A DNA stretch of 26,019 bases from a virus. The stretch spans positions 1 to 26,019 of IMG/VR virus record IMGVR_UViG_3300038309_000037. One strand, written 5' to 3'. Shown piece by piece: positions 12,176 through 20,951 of this stretch. The notes below the pieces were generated by a model that did not search any database, had not been told where the DNA came from, and saw nothing but the letters and a program-made list of their open reading frames with translations. Within the stretch, counting starts at the first letter, position 1, and every line of letters starts with the position of its first letter. A program made the translations under genes and the position numbers.

Positions 12176-12459
12176 AAAATTTCAAGAACGATACCATGAA
12201 AGTAGGCGAGGCCTGGATTACCACATGGGATCTTTCTACGCAGACAGCCGCAACATCCGCAACGATTAGCGCCTCTGTCTGGTCTGTCTGCAGTGGCACA
12301 GGAATTACGATTTCTGCTGACTCTATTTCGGGGTCAAAGGTTCAGGCGCTTCTAACCGCCACTGCTATCGGCGTAACAACCGTTGACGCAACGGTCACTT
12401 ACTCTAATGGCGAAATAGGGGTGTATGAAGTCCAGGTAACGGTTCAGAAATTGTGTTGA
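12172..12459 (+). CDS. Small beta-sandwich protein, possible tail adaptor
   Basis: A 95-residue protein with the layout F-K-N-D-T-M-K-V-G-E-A-W, then T-I-S-A-S-V-W-S-V, then V-T-Y-S-N-G-E-I-G-V-Y-E-V-Q-V-T-V. This resembles small phage proteins with an Ig-like or adaptor fold placed between tail proteins, in which a 'S-x-W-x-V' strand precedes a 'T-T-x-x-G' turn. The assignment is tentative. It starts in an ATGA overlap with the preceding gene. Confidence 0.5.
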   Translation: MKNFKNDTMKVGEAWITTWDLSTQTAATSATISASVWSVCSGTGITISADSISGSKVQALLTATAIGVTTVDATVTYSNGEIGVYEVQVTVQKLC

Positions 12460-12466
12460 GGTCATT

Positions 12467-12685
12467 ATGGCAAAGTTAACTACCAAAAAGCGCAAATCAC
12501 TCCCGAAAGAAGATTTTGGCATGCCTGGGAGCCGGAAGTACCCTATACCAGACAAGTCGCACGCGGCCAATGCAAAGGCTCGGGCCGCGCAGCAGGAAAA
12601 GAAAGGCAATATTTCGCCTAGCACAAAGGCAAAGATTGATGCCAAGGCAAACAAAGTGCTTGGCGGCAAGAAAGGTAAAAAATAA
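12467..12685 (+). CDS. Conserved basic phage protein of the LPKxxFxxPGxRKYPI type
   Basis: A 72-residue lysine-rich protein. The segment K-K-R-K-S-L-P-K-E-D-F-G-M-P-G-S-R-K-Y-P-I-P-D-K-S-H-A-A-N-A-K-A-R is a pattern seen widely in phages, either as a stand-alone protein or as part of larger ones; its function is unknown to me. The basic C-terminus (VLGGKKGKK) could bind DNA or capsid. A GAGG site precedes the ATG, and its stop shares a base with the next gene. Confidence 0.65.
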   Translation: MAKLTTKKRKSLPKEDFGMPGSRKYPIPDKSHAANAKARAAQQEKKGNISPSTKAKIDAKANKVLGGKKGKK

Positions 12686-12951
12686 TGGGTTCAAAGGGTG
12701 GAGCGCCTGTAGGCAATAAGAATGCCGGAAAGCGTAATTCATGGTACAACACGCTTGACCGCGCTATTGCACAGGATAATGCCGATAGACTTAGAAAGGC
12801 GGCAGAACAGTTGCTAACTCAGGCTGCTGCCGGGGAGCAGTGGGCTATAAAAGAGCTTGCCGACAGATTAGATGGGCGAGCAAAACAATCAATTGATGTT
12901 GATGCGAATTTATCGCTTTCGCCAGAAGAATGGCTGGAAAAACTGAAATAG
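12685..12951 (+). CDS. Terminase small subunit candidate
   Basis: An 88-residue protein immediately upstream of, and overlapping by 22 bases, the large terminase. The N-terminal K-G-G-A-P-V-G-N-K-N-A-G-K is a motif common to small proteins before phage terminases. The remainder is helical (NTLDRAIAQDNADRLRKAAEQLL, then G-E-Q-W-A-I-K-E-L-A-D-R-L-D-G-R). The small subunit normally recognises the packaging site. The protein is shorter than typical small terminases (about 140-180 residues), so it may be a small version or an accessory. Position is the main argument. Confidence 0.6.
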   Translation: MGSKGGAPVGNKNAGKRNSWYNTLDRAIAQDNADRLRKAAEQLLTQAAAGEQWAIKELADRLDGRAKQSIDVDANLSLSPEEWLEKLK

Positions 12952-14495
12952 AAGCACGTATCAGGCTTAGAGATGATTTTGAATTTTATGCCAGAAACTG
13001 CTTATTTATCCGAACTAAGATTGGTGGAACAGAAAGATTCCATCTTAATGATGCGCAAAAATACATTAATGATCGCATTGAAGAACAACGAAGGAACACG
13101 GGAAAGGTAAGGGCAATAGTCTTGAAAGGGCGTCAACAGGGATGCTCTACATATGTTGAAGGCCGTTATTATTGGAGAACAACCCATAGAAAAGGCGTAA
13201 GGACGTTTATTCTTACGCATGAAGCTGAGGCAACCGCCAATCTATTCAACATGGTTGACCGTTATCACGATAACTGTCCCGAGTTTGTAAGACCTACAAT
13301 TGGAGCGTCAAACGCAAAAGAAATTACATTTCCTCGCCTGGATAGTGAATACAAAGTTGGAACCGCTGGCAACAAAGCGGTAGGACGAGGATCGACAATA
13401 ACTTACTTTCATGGCTCGGAAGTAGCGTTCTGGCCAAACCCAGAAGAGCACGTAAAAGGCGTAATGCAGGCAGTTCCAGATGCTGATGATACTGAAATCA
13501 TCTTAGAATCAACGGCAAATGGAATGGGGAATTTCTTTCACCAGCAATGGAAGAAGGCTGAATCAGGAGAAAGCGAATATATCGCTATTTTTGTGCCTTG
13601 GTTCTGGCAAAAAGAATACGCAAAGGCTATCCCAAAAGATTTTGTTCTTTCTCCTAAAGAATTAGAGCTTAAAGAGCAGTATTCTTTGTCGAACGAGCAA
13701 ATATTCTGGCGCAGAATAAAAATAGCTGAACTTTCAAGTAACGGAGCAAATGGTGAGCGTGCATTCATGCAAGAATATCCATGCAATGCGGCTGAGGCTT
13801 TCCAGGTAACTGGAAGAGATGGCCTGATAACTCCTGATATTGTTATGAGGGCGCGACATTCTGATGTAAAAGGAGGATTTGGCCCTCTTATAGTCGGGGT
13901 AGATCCTTCTCGTGGAGGCGATAGATTTTCAATAATCAGAAGGCAGACGCGAAAGGCATACGGACTAGAAAGCTATCATGGAGATCAGGTAGATACGCTC
14001 GGGAAGGCTGTAGCGATATGCAAGCGCATTTTAGATACAACGTGTCCAACTGCTGGGCGCCGCCCAGATATGATGTTTATTGATGCCGGGGGTGGAGCTG
14101 ACTTGGTAGACAGGCTACATGAACTTGGCTATCGGGATAGAGTAAGAGCAATAGCTTTTGGCTCTTCTCCTCTTGAGCCGCGAAAATGGCGCAATAAGCG
14201 CACCGAAATGTGGGGCCTATCCAATCTCTGGCTTAGAGATGAACACCTACCGGTCCAATTGCCAGATTCTGATAGCCTGCATGCAGATTTGTGTGCTTCT
14301 TTTTATGACAGGGACAGCAATGACGTCATTTCATTGTGGAGAAAAGAAAAAATCAAAGATGAAATTGGTTTTTCCCCTGATGAGGGCGACGCCCTAGCAT
14401 TAACATTTGCTGAACCTATAGAGTATTTTGATGAAGAATTTGAAGAAGACTACTACCAAGGCGAAGACGGAAGATCATCCGTTGCGGGATATTAA
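12930..14495 (+). CDS. terL: Terminase large subunit
   Basis: A 521-residue protein that fits the packaging ATPase-nuclease. Walker A is K-G-R-Q-Q-G-C-S-T (66-74). Walker B is I-I-L-E-S-T-A-N-G with E193 (190-198). The nuclease domain has I-V-G-V-D-P-S-R-G-G (D325), M-M-F-I-D-A-G-G-G (D385) and a C-terminal D-E-G-D-A-L-A-L-T-F (D484, D487), the three acidic sites expected for an RNase H-like fold. It pumps DNA into the procapsid through the portal encoded next, which starts directly after its stop. Length and motifs are complete. Confidence 0.95.
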   Translation: MAGKTEIEARIRLRDDFEFYARNCLFIRTKIGGTERFHLNDAQKYINDRIEEQRRNTGKVRAIVLKGRQQGCSTYVEGRYYWRTTHRKGVRTFILTHEAEATANLFNMVDRYHDNCPEFVRPTIGASNAKEITFPRLDSEYKVGTAGNKAVGRGSTITYFHGSEVAFWPNPEEHVKGVMQAVPDADDTEIILESTANGMGNFFHQQWKKAESGESEYIAIFVPWFWQKEYAKAIPKDFVLSPKELELKEQYSLSNEQIFWRRIKIAELSSNGANGERAFMQEYPCNAAEAFQVTGRDGLITPDIVMRARHSDVKGGFGPLIVGVDPSRGGDRFSIIRRQTRKAYGLESYHGDQVDTLGKAVAICKRILDTTCPTAGRRPDMMFIDAGGGADLVDRLHELGYRDRVRAIAFGSSPLEPRKWRNKRTEMWGLSNLWLRDEHLPVQLPDSDSLHADLCASFYDRDSNDVISLWRKEKIKDEIGFSPDEGDALALTFAEPIEYFDEEFEEDYYQGEDGRSSVAGY

Positions 14496-16478
14496 ATGAT
14501 TGAGCAGCCATCAAGCGTTGTTGAAATAGCGGTTACACCTGTCTATGGAAGCGCAAAGACACGCCTGATTGAAATGGCGAAAAAGGTTAATCTAGCTGAA
14601 GACATGAACGAAGAAGAGCTACAAAAAATAGGCTCTCAAGTAGTCGATGACTATGAAATTGACGAGGAAAGTCGCAAGGAATGGATTGACCGAAATAAAG
14701 AAGCAATCAAACTGGCCAACCAGATCAGGGAAGAAAAGTCATTTCCATGGCAAGGTGCTGCAAACGTCAAGCTGCCAATGATCGCGGATGCCGCAATTAA
14801 ATTTGCAGCTCGTGCCTATGCCGAAATAATCAAAGGGAATAGAGTCGTTCAGGGATCTGTGGTAGGTCCAGATCCAGGAGAGATGAAAGCACAGCGCGCT
14901 GATCGTGTTGGAAAGTTCATGTCGTGGCAGCTTTTGGAGGGCATGCCAGAATGGGAGTGCGATACCGATAAACTATTGCATGTTCTTCCTGTAATAGGCC
15001 ACGTATTCAGAAAGGTTTATTACAATTCAGCCAAAAAGCGCACCTGCAGCCAGATGGTTATGCCGGAAGATTTCTGTGTTAACAACAAAGCGCAATCATT
15101 AGAAGATGCCAGGCGTGGTACACATATTTTAAGAGCCGTCCCAAAGAACACGATAATAGAGAACCAGCGTTCTGGCGCTTGGCTTGATTTTGATATTGCT
15201 AAAATGCTGTCTACATCGGAAGTTGATGGTGAGCCTGAAGATTCTCGCTACTATGATTTTCTAGAACAGCATACATGGCGTGATCTTGATGGTGACGGTT
15301 ATGAAGAACCCTATTGCATTACCGTCGAAAAAGAATCAAGAACCGTCACAAGAATAGTGGCTCGCTATGAAGCTGATGGAATACTTGAAAACGCTAAGGG
15401 ACAGATCCAGCGAATAGATCCAAGCCTGTATTTTGCCGACTACAAGTTTCTGCCGTCATTTGATGGTGGGTATTATCATGTCGGATTTGGAACACTGCTG
15501 AGCCCTCTCAACGAAACTGCAAACACCATATTTAATCAGTTGCTTGATGCTGGAACCATGTCGAATCTAGGCGGTGGCTTTCTCTCAAAAGAGATTAAAG
15601 TCACGTCTGGTATTTATCGCTTTACGCCAAACGAATGGAAGAAGACAAGCGCAACAGCAGAGCAATTGGATCGCGGTGTGAAGCCCTTACCGGTTAGAGA
15701 GCCTTCGAGTGTATTGTTTAGCCTGCTTAGCCTGGTAATGGAATTAACCAAGGATCTGGCAAGCGTAAAAGATGTTTTAGCGGGTGACGCGCCAGGCGCC
15801 AATGTTCCGGCTACAACCGTAATGGCTTTGATTGAGCAGGGGCAAAAAACGTACAACGCCATTTACAAGCGTATTTACCGTTCATTGAAAAACGAGTTCG
15901 GCATCCTTTTCAGGCTAAATTCTGAATATCTTGATGAGGAAGAGTATTATAAAGTGCTTGATCAAGACGCTAAGGTTTACCGCGAAGACTTTAATCGTAA
16001 AGATCTTGACGTTATCCCGGTTGCTGATCCTGCCCTTTCAACAGACGTTCAGAGGATGGCTAAAGCTCAAGCCTTGGGTGAAATGGCAACCAGCGTCCCT
16101 AATCCCATTCCAATCATCAAGTATAAGCTAGAGATGATGCAGGTTGACCCTCAAATGATTGAGGAGATCATGACGCCGCAGCAGGGCGCACCTGATCCGG
16201 AAATGATAAAGATGCAGCATGAAGCTGCCATGAAGCAAGCTGATACAATGCTGAAAGAGGCAGAACAAAACCTAAAAGAGAAGATGGCCGAATATGACGC
16301 CATGCTGAAAGAAGCCCAAGCCGCACTGGCGTTTGCACAGGCAAATAGCATACCGGTACAACAACAAAACGTGGCACTTAAAACGCTGGTAGACAGCGCT
16401 CATCGACAGATAGATCAAGACTTAAAGCAGTCAGATCAGCCGACACAGCAGGCTCCTACAGATTTACCAACAACCTAG
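14496..16478 (+). CDS. Portal protein (P22-like)
   Basis: A 660-residue protein starting immediately after the terminase stop. Features typical of podovirus portals: an N-terminal acidic helical part, the stretch E-K-S-F-P-W-Q-G-A-A-N-V-K-L-P near residue 85, a long alpha/beta clip and wing region with Y-R-F-T-P-N-E-W-K-K, a Leu-rich crown-side helix (SVLFSLLSLVMELTKDLASVKDVLAG) and a C-terminal coiled coil (about 565-620) rich in Met, Lys, Glu and Gln. P22 gp1 (725 residues) is the model. The dodecameric ring forms the DNA entry vertex and docks the terminase and later the gp4-like adaptor. Confidence 0.9.
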   Translation: MIEQPSSVVEIAVTPVYGSAKTRLIEMAKKVNLAEDMNEEELQKIGSQVVDDYEIDEESRKEWIDRNKEAIKLANQIREEKSFPWQGAANVKLPMIADAAIKFAARAYAEIIKGNRVVQGSVVGPDPGEMKAQRADRVGKFMSWQLLEGMPEWECDTDKLLHVLPVIGHVFRKVYYNSAKKRTCSQMVMPEDFCVNNKAQSLEDARRGTHILRAVPKNTIIENQRSGAWLDFDIAKMLSTSEVDGEPEDSRYYDFLEQHTWRDLDGDGYEEPYCITVEKESRTVTRIVARYEADGILENAKGQIQRIDPSLYFADYKFLPSFDGGYYHVGFGTLLSPLNETANTIFNQLLDAGTMSNLGGGFLSKEIKVTSGIYRFTPNEWKKTSATAEQLDRGVKPLPVREPSSVLFSLLSLVMELTKDLASVKDVLAGDAPGANVPATTVMALIEQGQKTYNAIYKRIYRSLKNEFGILFRLNSEYLDEEEYYKVLDQDAKVYREDFNRKDLDVIPVADPALSTDVQRMAKAQALGEMATSVPNPIPIIKYKLEMMQVDPQMIEEIMTPQQGAPDPEMIKMQHEAAMKQADTMLKEAEQNLKEKMAEYDAMLKEAQAALAFAQANSIPVQQQNVALKTLVDSAHRQIDQDLKQSDQPTQQAPTDLPTT

Positions 16479-16488
16479 AGGTTAAGCT

Positions 16489-16722
16489 ATGACCCGCTCA
16501 GAGTGGGAAGAATGGGTGCGCTCGCCAATAACAAAGGCGGTTGCAAACCATTTGACCAACGTCAGCAATGACAGAATAGAATCCATGCTCAATTGCAACG
16601 CCGAAACCATAGAAGGTTTTGGTATTCGCCATTTAGCATATCGAAACCAAGTAAACGGAATTGCAGAATTCCTTGATTTTGAGACACTGGCAGAGAGCCT
16701 GGGAGTTCCCAATGAAGATTGA
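16489..16722 (+). CDS. Hypothetical protein between portal and co-chaperonin
   Basis: A 77-residue helical protein with an AGAGGT site 9 bases before the ATG. It carries W-E-E-W-V-R-S-P-I-T-K-A near the N-terminus and E-T-I-E-G-F-G-I-R-H-L-A-Y-R-N-Q-V-N-G-I-A-E-F-L-D near the end. Small helical proteins of this kind are common just after the portal in P22-like phages, with no known function. It overlaps the next gene by 11 bases. Confidence 0.6.
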   Translation: MTRSEWEEWVRSPITKAVANHLTNVSNDRIESMLNCNAETIEGFGIRHLAYRNQVNGIAEFLDFETLAESLGVPNED

Positions 16723-17056
16723 GCCAGCAGGGCACTATATTCTGGTTAAGCCGGATGAATTGACAAGCCTGGAGCAAAAAGAGCTTCAAAAATACGAACA
16801 TCTGCAGAAATCAGGTTTTTCAGTCAACGATTTGCAGGACAAAAAGCGAAAGGAAAAGGCGATCAATGTCGGTACTCTTGTAGCTGTCGGCATTAATGCC
16901 TGGAAGGGATTTGATGATGGCATCCCTTGGGCAAAAGTAGGCGATAAGGTCTATTTTGCCAAATATGGTGGGTTTGAGATCGAGCAGGATGGCCAAGTCC
17001 TTCGCTTGATGGCTGACGAGGATATTGTCGGAATCATCAGGGAGGGCGCAGCATGA
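16712..17056 (+). CDS. Phage GroES-like co-chaperonin
   Basis: A 114-residue protein; the ATG at 16712 follows GGGAG by 6 bases. The N-terminal P-A-G-H-Y-I-L-V-K-P-D and the C-terminal half (V-G-T-L-V-A-V-G-I-N-A-W-K-G-F, P-W-A-K-V-G-D-K-V-Y-F-A-K-Y-G-G, D-E-D-I-V-G-I-I) match the GroES beta-barrel pattern. A charged helical insert (about 18-50) takes the place of the mobile loop. T4 gp31 shows that a phage can replace host GroES for capsid folding. The location between portal and scaffold supports folding of the capsid protein with host GroEL (inferred). Confidence 0.8.
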   Translation: MKIEPAGHYILVKPDELTSLEQKELQKYEHLQKSGFSVNDLQDKKRKEKAINVGTLVAVGINAWKGFDDGIPWAKVGDKVYFAKYGGFEIEQDGQVLRLMADEDIVGIIREGAA

Positions 17057-17916
17057 GTGAAGAATTAGACGCAATCGATCAGATCAACGAGCTGATTGGC
17101 GATGCCGAATTTGAAGAGCCTGAAATCAAAGAGCCCCCCATTGATGCGCCTCCGCCTAATGAGACTCCGCCGTCGGAGCCAAACCCGATTGAGGATAAAG
17201 CACGTTCTTCCGGGTGGGTTTCGAAGGAAGAATGGGAGAGCTCCGGTAAAGATCCAGACCAATGGGTTGATGCTGGCGAATTCGTTCGCAGGGCTCCTTT
17301 ATTCCAAGAGCTTAAGGAACATAAACGCCGCAACAAAGACCTGGAAAAGCGCCTTGATGATGTCGCTCAATACGCTGCGAAAGCAGAGGAGATTGGACGC
17401 CAGCGCGCCTTAAAAGAACTTGATCAGAAGCGCAAAGAGGCCATAACTCTTGGTGATGTTGAGGCTTTTGAAGAAGCCGACAACGAGTATCAGAAGTTAC
17501 AGCTGGAAAAAGTGGCACCTCCAGAGCCTGCAGTCAAGAAAGAGGATGAGCAGCCACAGTATCCTCCAGAGGTCGTTGAATTTGCCAAGCGTAATGAGCG
17601 CTGGTTTGACAAAGATGTGGCCATGACGGCCTATGCTGTTGAGCAGACGCGCCGTTATCGTATGGCAGGCGATGAAATGTCTGAGGCCATGTCAAAGGCA
17701 GAAGCAGATGTAAAGCGAGAATTCGCCCACAAGTTCATCAACCCGAAGAAGGACCAGCCGTCTGCAGTGGCACAAGGATCTGGCGAGCAAAGACCTCAAA
17801 AGCACGGCTATAGTAGTTTAAATTCGGCGCAGCGTGCTGTTTTTGCTACACTTAAAAATGTAATGACTCTTGACGAATACATAGACGGCTTAAAGAAGCA
17901 AGGTGAATTGAAATGA
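17053..17916 (+). CDS. Capsid scaffolding protein
   Basis: A 287-residue highly charged, mostly helical protein. Residues 1-50 are acidic and Pro-rich (DAPPPNETPPSEPNP). Then W-V-S-K-E-E-W-E and D-P-D-Q-W-V-D-A-G-E-F-V-R-R, a motif frequent in podovirus scaffolds, and a long coiled-coil region (about 88-155). The C-terminal 40 residues (AQRAVFATLKNVMTLDEYIDGLKKQGELK) are basic and helical and could bind the capsid protein, as in P22 gp8. Expected role: internal scaffold for procapsid assembly, later released. It overlaps both neighbours by 4 bases. Confidence 0.82.
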   Translation: MSEELDAIDQINELIGDAEFEEPEIKEPPIDAPPPNETPPSEPNPIEDKARSSGWVSKEEWESSGKDPDQWVDAGEFVRRAPLFQELKEHKRRNKDLEKRLDDVAQYAAKAEEIGRQRALKELDQKRKEAITLGDVEAFEEADNEYQKLQLEKVAPPEPAVKKEDEQPQYPPEVVEFAKRNERWFDKDVAMTAYAVEQTRRYRMAGDEMSEAMSKAEADVKREFAHKFINPKKDQPSAVAQGSGEQRPQKHGYSSLNSAQRAVFATLKNVMTLDEYIDGLKKQGELK

Positions 17917-18323
17917 GCGGCCCGAAAAACAGACCTAAGCGCGTAAAGCTGGAAGAACGCAATGTAATGACAACTGATCAGCGTCCTGGATTTATCCGGC
18001 GCTGGGTCAATGATGAAAATGGCCGCGTTCAGAAAATGGAAAGGATAGGCTACGAAATTGTAAGAGAGTCTACAGAGGTAGGCGACAAGATGACAGGCCA
18101 CGCAAGCCAAGTAGGAAAACCTGTAAGAAAGCCCGTAGGTGGTGGGAAAAACGCGGTTCTCATGGAGATTCCAATGGAATTTTATACAGAGGATCAGCAA
18201 GCCAAAGAGGCGCAAATCAAGGAAAAAACTGAAGGACTTCTATCTGAGGTCAATGGCGACGGATTCTATGGTGACGGCGTGAAACTCAATCGCGGCGACA
18301 TTCCTAGAGTTCAAAATGAATAA
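17913..18323 (+). CDS. Conserved phage protein before the capsid genes
   Basis: A 136-residue basic protein. The core pattern I-R-R-W-V-N-D-E-N-G-R-V-Q-K-M-E-R-I-G-Y-E-I-V, then G-D-K, G-G-G-K-N-A-V-L-M-E-I-P and F-Y-T-E-D-Q-Q-A-K is found in many phages just upstream of the major capsid gene, without known role. The position between scaffold and capsid suggests a virion or assembly function. It starts in an ATGA overlap with the scaffold gene. Confidence 0.65.
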   Translation: MSGPKNRPKRVKLEERNVMTTDQRPGFIRRWVNDENGRVQKMERIGYEIVRESTEVGDKMTGHASQVGKPVRKPVGGGKNAVLMEIPMEFYTEDQQAKEAQIKEKTEGLLSEVNGDGFYGDGVKLNRGDIPRVQNE

Positions 18324-18342
18324 CTCCATGAGGAAATAAACG

Positions 18343-18906
18343 ATGGCTAATGTCGATCGTCCGAATGGTTTGCGTCCCGTTAAACACCTGACAGGTGCCC
18401 CCTACAACGGGCAAGCAAACAAATATTATATCCCTTCAACCGATGGTACCGCTGTATTTGTTGGAGACGCCGTTAAATCTGCTGGCTCAGCCGATGCTGA
18501 TGGTATTCCTACTGTGGCGCAGGCTGCAGCCGGTGACGCTATTCGCGGTGTGGTAGTAGGTGTGATTCCGGTCACTTCTTCGTCCACTATTTACCGCGAG
18601 GCATCCACCAGTCGTTACGTCCTGGTAGCGGACTCTCCTGATATACTTTTCGAGATCCAGGAAGATTCTGGCGGCGGTGCTTTGGCAGCCACGGATGTTG
18701 GCAATAATGCTGATATCGTGGTCGGCTCTGGCTCTACCACCACAGGAACCTCGGGAATGGAGCTTGATAGTTCCACCAAAAACACAACTTCTGCTCAATT
18801 GCGTATCGTGGAGCTTATTCAGACCGCTGACAACGCAATCGGCACCAATGCAAAATGGTTGGTGAAGATCAATGAGCATGAATTAACCTCAACTACTGGC
18901 GAATAA
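18343..18906 (+). CDS. Capsid-associated (decoration or cement-like) protein
   Basis: A 187-residue protein with GAGG 9 bases before the ATG. The sequence M-A-N-V-D-R-P-N-G-L-R-P-V, then S-T-D-G-T-A-V-F-V-G-D-A-V-K, then Y-V-L-V-A-D-S-P-D-I-L-F-E-I-Q-E-D and A-K-W-L-V-K-I-N-E-H is recognisable from structural proteins encoded immediately before the major capsid protein in several phages. It is glycine, alanine and serine-rich and beta-rich, without membrane segments. Its place directly before the capsid gene fits a head decoration or cement role, but no direct evidence is present. Confidence 0.7.
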   Translation: MANVDRPNGLRPVKHLTGAPYNGQANKYYIPSTDGTAVFVGDAVKSAGSADADGIPTVAQAAAGDAIRGVVVGVIPVTSSSTIYREASTSRYVLVADSPDILFEIQEDSGGGALAATDVGNNADIVVGSGSTTTGTSGMELDSSTKNTTSAQLRIVELIQTADNAIGTNAKWLVKINEHELTSTTGE

Positions 18907-18918
18907 GGAGCTGAAACG

Positions 18919-19824
18919 ATGGGCATTGTAAATACAGGCGCTATCGCCAAGGCCCTCTTGCCTGGGGTCAACAAGTTCTGGGGTATGGGTTATCAGGAAC
19001 TGCCGTTGCAATTGGCTGACGTTTTCGACACCGAGAATTCCACCAGGAATTACGAAGAAGATGTGCAGTTGGTTGGAACGGGTCTGTTTCCGAAGAAATC
19101 CGAAACGGCGGCTGTGAGTTATGACAGCATTCGCCAAGGGTTTACCACTCGATACACTCATGTCACCTATGCAATGGGCGTTATTTTCTCCTATGAAATG
19201 CTGGCTGATAATCAGTATGACTTGGGTCTGAAGCGCGTCAAGTTTCTGGGTCGTTCTGCACGATCAACCCAAGAAACGATTGCGGCCAACATCCTGAATC
19301 GGGCGTTCAATTCATCCTATACCTACGCGGATGGCGTTGAACTGTGCTCTACCTCAAACGTCAATATTTCTGGTGGAACCTACCAGAATACATTGACCAC
19401 GGCGGCGGATTTGAGCCAAGCATCTATCGAACAGGCACTGATTGATATTGGTAACACTACCGATGATCGCGGCCTGAAAATGGCGCTCAAGGGCGTAAGA
19501 TTGATTGTGCCAACCGCTCTGCACTTTGAGGCGGCGCGCATTCTCGACTCTGAGCTGGAAAGCGCCACCGCTAACAACGCACTGAACGCCATACGCTCTG
19601 AAGCTGGTCTGAAGTTTGTGGTAAACAACTACCTGACCGATCCGGACGCATGGTTCATCAAAACCGATGCAATGGACGGAATGAAGCGCTTTGTTCGTGA
19701 AGCTGTGGGTGCTCCTGTGCAGGAAAACGACTTTGATACTCGAAATATCAAATTCGCAACCTTTTTTCGGGAGTCCTATGGCGCTACTGATAAGCGCGGC
19801 ATTTATGGATCATCTGGCGCATAA
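18919..19824 (+). CDS. Major capsid protein
   Basis: A 301-residue protein with AGGAG 9 bases before the ATG. It carries F-P-K-K-S-E-T-A-A-V-S-Y-D-S-I-R-Q-G-F-T-T-R-Y-T-H-V-T-Y-A-M-G, then A-A-N-I-L-N-R-A-F-N-S-S, then L-I-V-P-T-A-L-H-F-E-A-A-R and F-F-R-E-S-Y-G-A-T-D-K-R-G-I-Y-G near the end. This pattern and position (scaffold before, terminator after) fit HK97-fold capsid proteins of podoviruses and related phages. It is shorter than P22 coat (430) and probably lacks the P22 insertion domain. The strong downstream terminator fits a gene needing high expression. Confidence 0.88.
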   Translation: MGIVNTGAIAKALLPGVNKFWGMGYQELPLQLADVFDTENSTRNYEEDVQLVGTGLFPKKSETAAVSYDSIRQGFTTRYTHVTYAMGVIFSYEMLADNQYDLGLKRVKFLGRSARSTQETIAANILNRAFNSSYTYADGVELCSTSNVNISGGTYQNTLTTAADLSQASIEQALIDIGNTTDDRGLKMALKGVRLIVPTALHFEAARILDSELESATANNALNAIRSEAGLKFVVNNYLTDPDAWFIKTDAMDGMKRFVREAVGAPVQENDFDTRNIKFATFFRESYGATDKRGIYGSSGA

Positions 19825-19829
19825 CAGTC

Positions 19830-19855
19830 GGGGGCTTCGGCCCCCCGCTTTCTTT
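19830..19855 (+). terminator. Strong intrinsic terminator after the major capsid gene
   Basis: GGGGGC (19830-19835), a TTCG tetraloop and GCCCCC (19840-19845) form a perfect 6-bp GC stem, followed by CGCTTTCTTTCT. It begins 6 bases after the capsid stop. It would limit or stop transcription before the tail genes; partial read-through is needed unless a promoter lies in the short gap that follows, where none is obvious. Confidence 0.85.
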
Positions 19856-19874
19856 CTGATTCGAGGAAATCAAA

Positions 19875-20621
19875 ATGTCAAATACAGCATTTAATGCCCC
19901 AATTGTTCACACCCGGTCAAACTCATATCCCTATCGGCAAGGCTTTGCCATGACGCCATCGGCTGAACAGGTATATTTCTTTGACGATTTTTCCAGCGTT
20001 GTGACCAGCAACCTCCCGACCGGCTGGGCCGCTGCGATCATTGACACCGGTGCCACAGTAACTCAGCTGTCAACCGATGCATACCCAGGTGGTATTCTCA
20101 AAATCGCATCTGATGGCACGTCAGAGGGTGCAGCCATTTATCTGGCAAAACAGATCCAGTTATCAGCCAAGCCATTTTTCATGGAATGCCGGGTCCAGAC
20201 AAACACGGCTGCCGAAGTAGATTTACAGTTTGGCCTATCTGCCTTGACCGCCACAACCAATCCCGAAGATCTTTGGACAACCACGGCAACTGATTTGATT
20301 GCGATGGGTCTGACTGCTGGCTCTGCCGATGTTGGCCTTCTGGTAGACAAAAACAACAGCGGTACCAGCGTGCAGGCAAGCACAACTGCTATTGCAGATG
20401 CTACCTGGACAACACTGGCCTTTTTGGTCAATGGAAATGAAACCGACGCCAGTATGTCAGTACGCGGTTATGTGAATGGAAATCTTGCGTTGACCTGGTC
20501 TGGCGCATCGACAACTGTTCCTGGCGACCTGGTTCTCGCCCCTTTTATTGGCGGTCGAACCGGGGCCACTGCAAGCAATACCGTTTACGTGGATTATGTC
20601 CGTTTCGGCGCAATCCGCTAA
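19875..20621 (+). CDS. Concanavalin-like beta-sandwich structural protein
   Basis: A 248-residue Thr/Ala/Ser-rich protein with GAGGAA 8 bases before the ATG. After about 30 residues it reads as one jelly-roll-type domain: Y-F-F-D-D-F-S-S, then L-P-T-G-W-A-A, then F-F-M-E-C-R-V-Q, T-T-L-A-F-L-V-N-G, V-R-G-Y-V-N-G and Y-V-D-Y-V-R-F-G at the end. This is the pattern of LamG or concanavalin-like domains that often bind sugars. It follows the capsid gene, so head decoration or a fibre is likely. Ligand unknown. Confidence 0.65.
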   Translation: MSNTAFNAPIVHTRSNSYPYRQGFAMTPSAEQVYFFDDFSSVVTSNLPTGWAAAIIDTGATVTQLSTDAYPGGILKIASDGTSEGAAIYLAKQIQLSAKPFFMECRVQTNTAAEVDLQFGLSALTATTNPEDLWTTTATDLIAMGLTAGSADVGLLVDKNNSGTSVQASTTAIADATWTTLAFLVNGNETDASMSVRGYVNGNLALTWSGASTTVPGDLVLAPFIGGRTGATASNTVYVDYVRFGAIR

Positions 20622-20633
20622 GGGGGTGGTGAC

Positions 20634-20951
20634 ATGAAGCCAAAAACGGTAACGGTAGACAGCACCAATACGCCTTATGTGATTCCGCTGGATTATCACG
20701 TCCAATCAACAAATATTCAGGCAATTGTGACCGGCACAATCAACTATGATGTCGATTACACAGCTGAGAATATTTATGCCTATACGGACCCAGCGACCAG
20801 CGCAAGCTGGACTGCAGTGTCAGGAATGGCAGGTGCCACAGCCTCGGCTAGCGCATTTCAGGATGGGTCAATAAACGCGATAAAGATCGTGGTTAACAGC
20901 GGATCTGGTTCTGTTAAAGTCAATGTTTCGCAAAGCGACATTCCATCGTGA
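20634..20951 (+). CDS. Small beta-rich structural protein
   Basis: A 105-residue protein with P-L-D-Y-H-V-Q-S-T-N-I-Q-A-I-V, then Y-D-V-D-Y-T-A-E-N-I and W-T-A-V-S-G-M-A-G-A-T-A. This is a pattern seen in small phage proteins between capsid and tail genes. The ATG follows a GGGGGTGG site. No named function. It overlaps the next gene by 4 bases. Confidence 0.6.
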   Translation: MKPKTVTVDSTNTPYVIPLDYHVQSTNIQAIVTGTINYDVDYTAENIYAYTDPATSASWTAVSGMAGATASASAFQDGSINAIKIVVNSGSGSVKVNVSQSDIPS

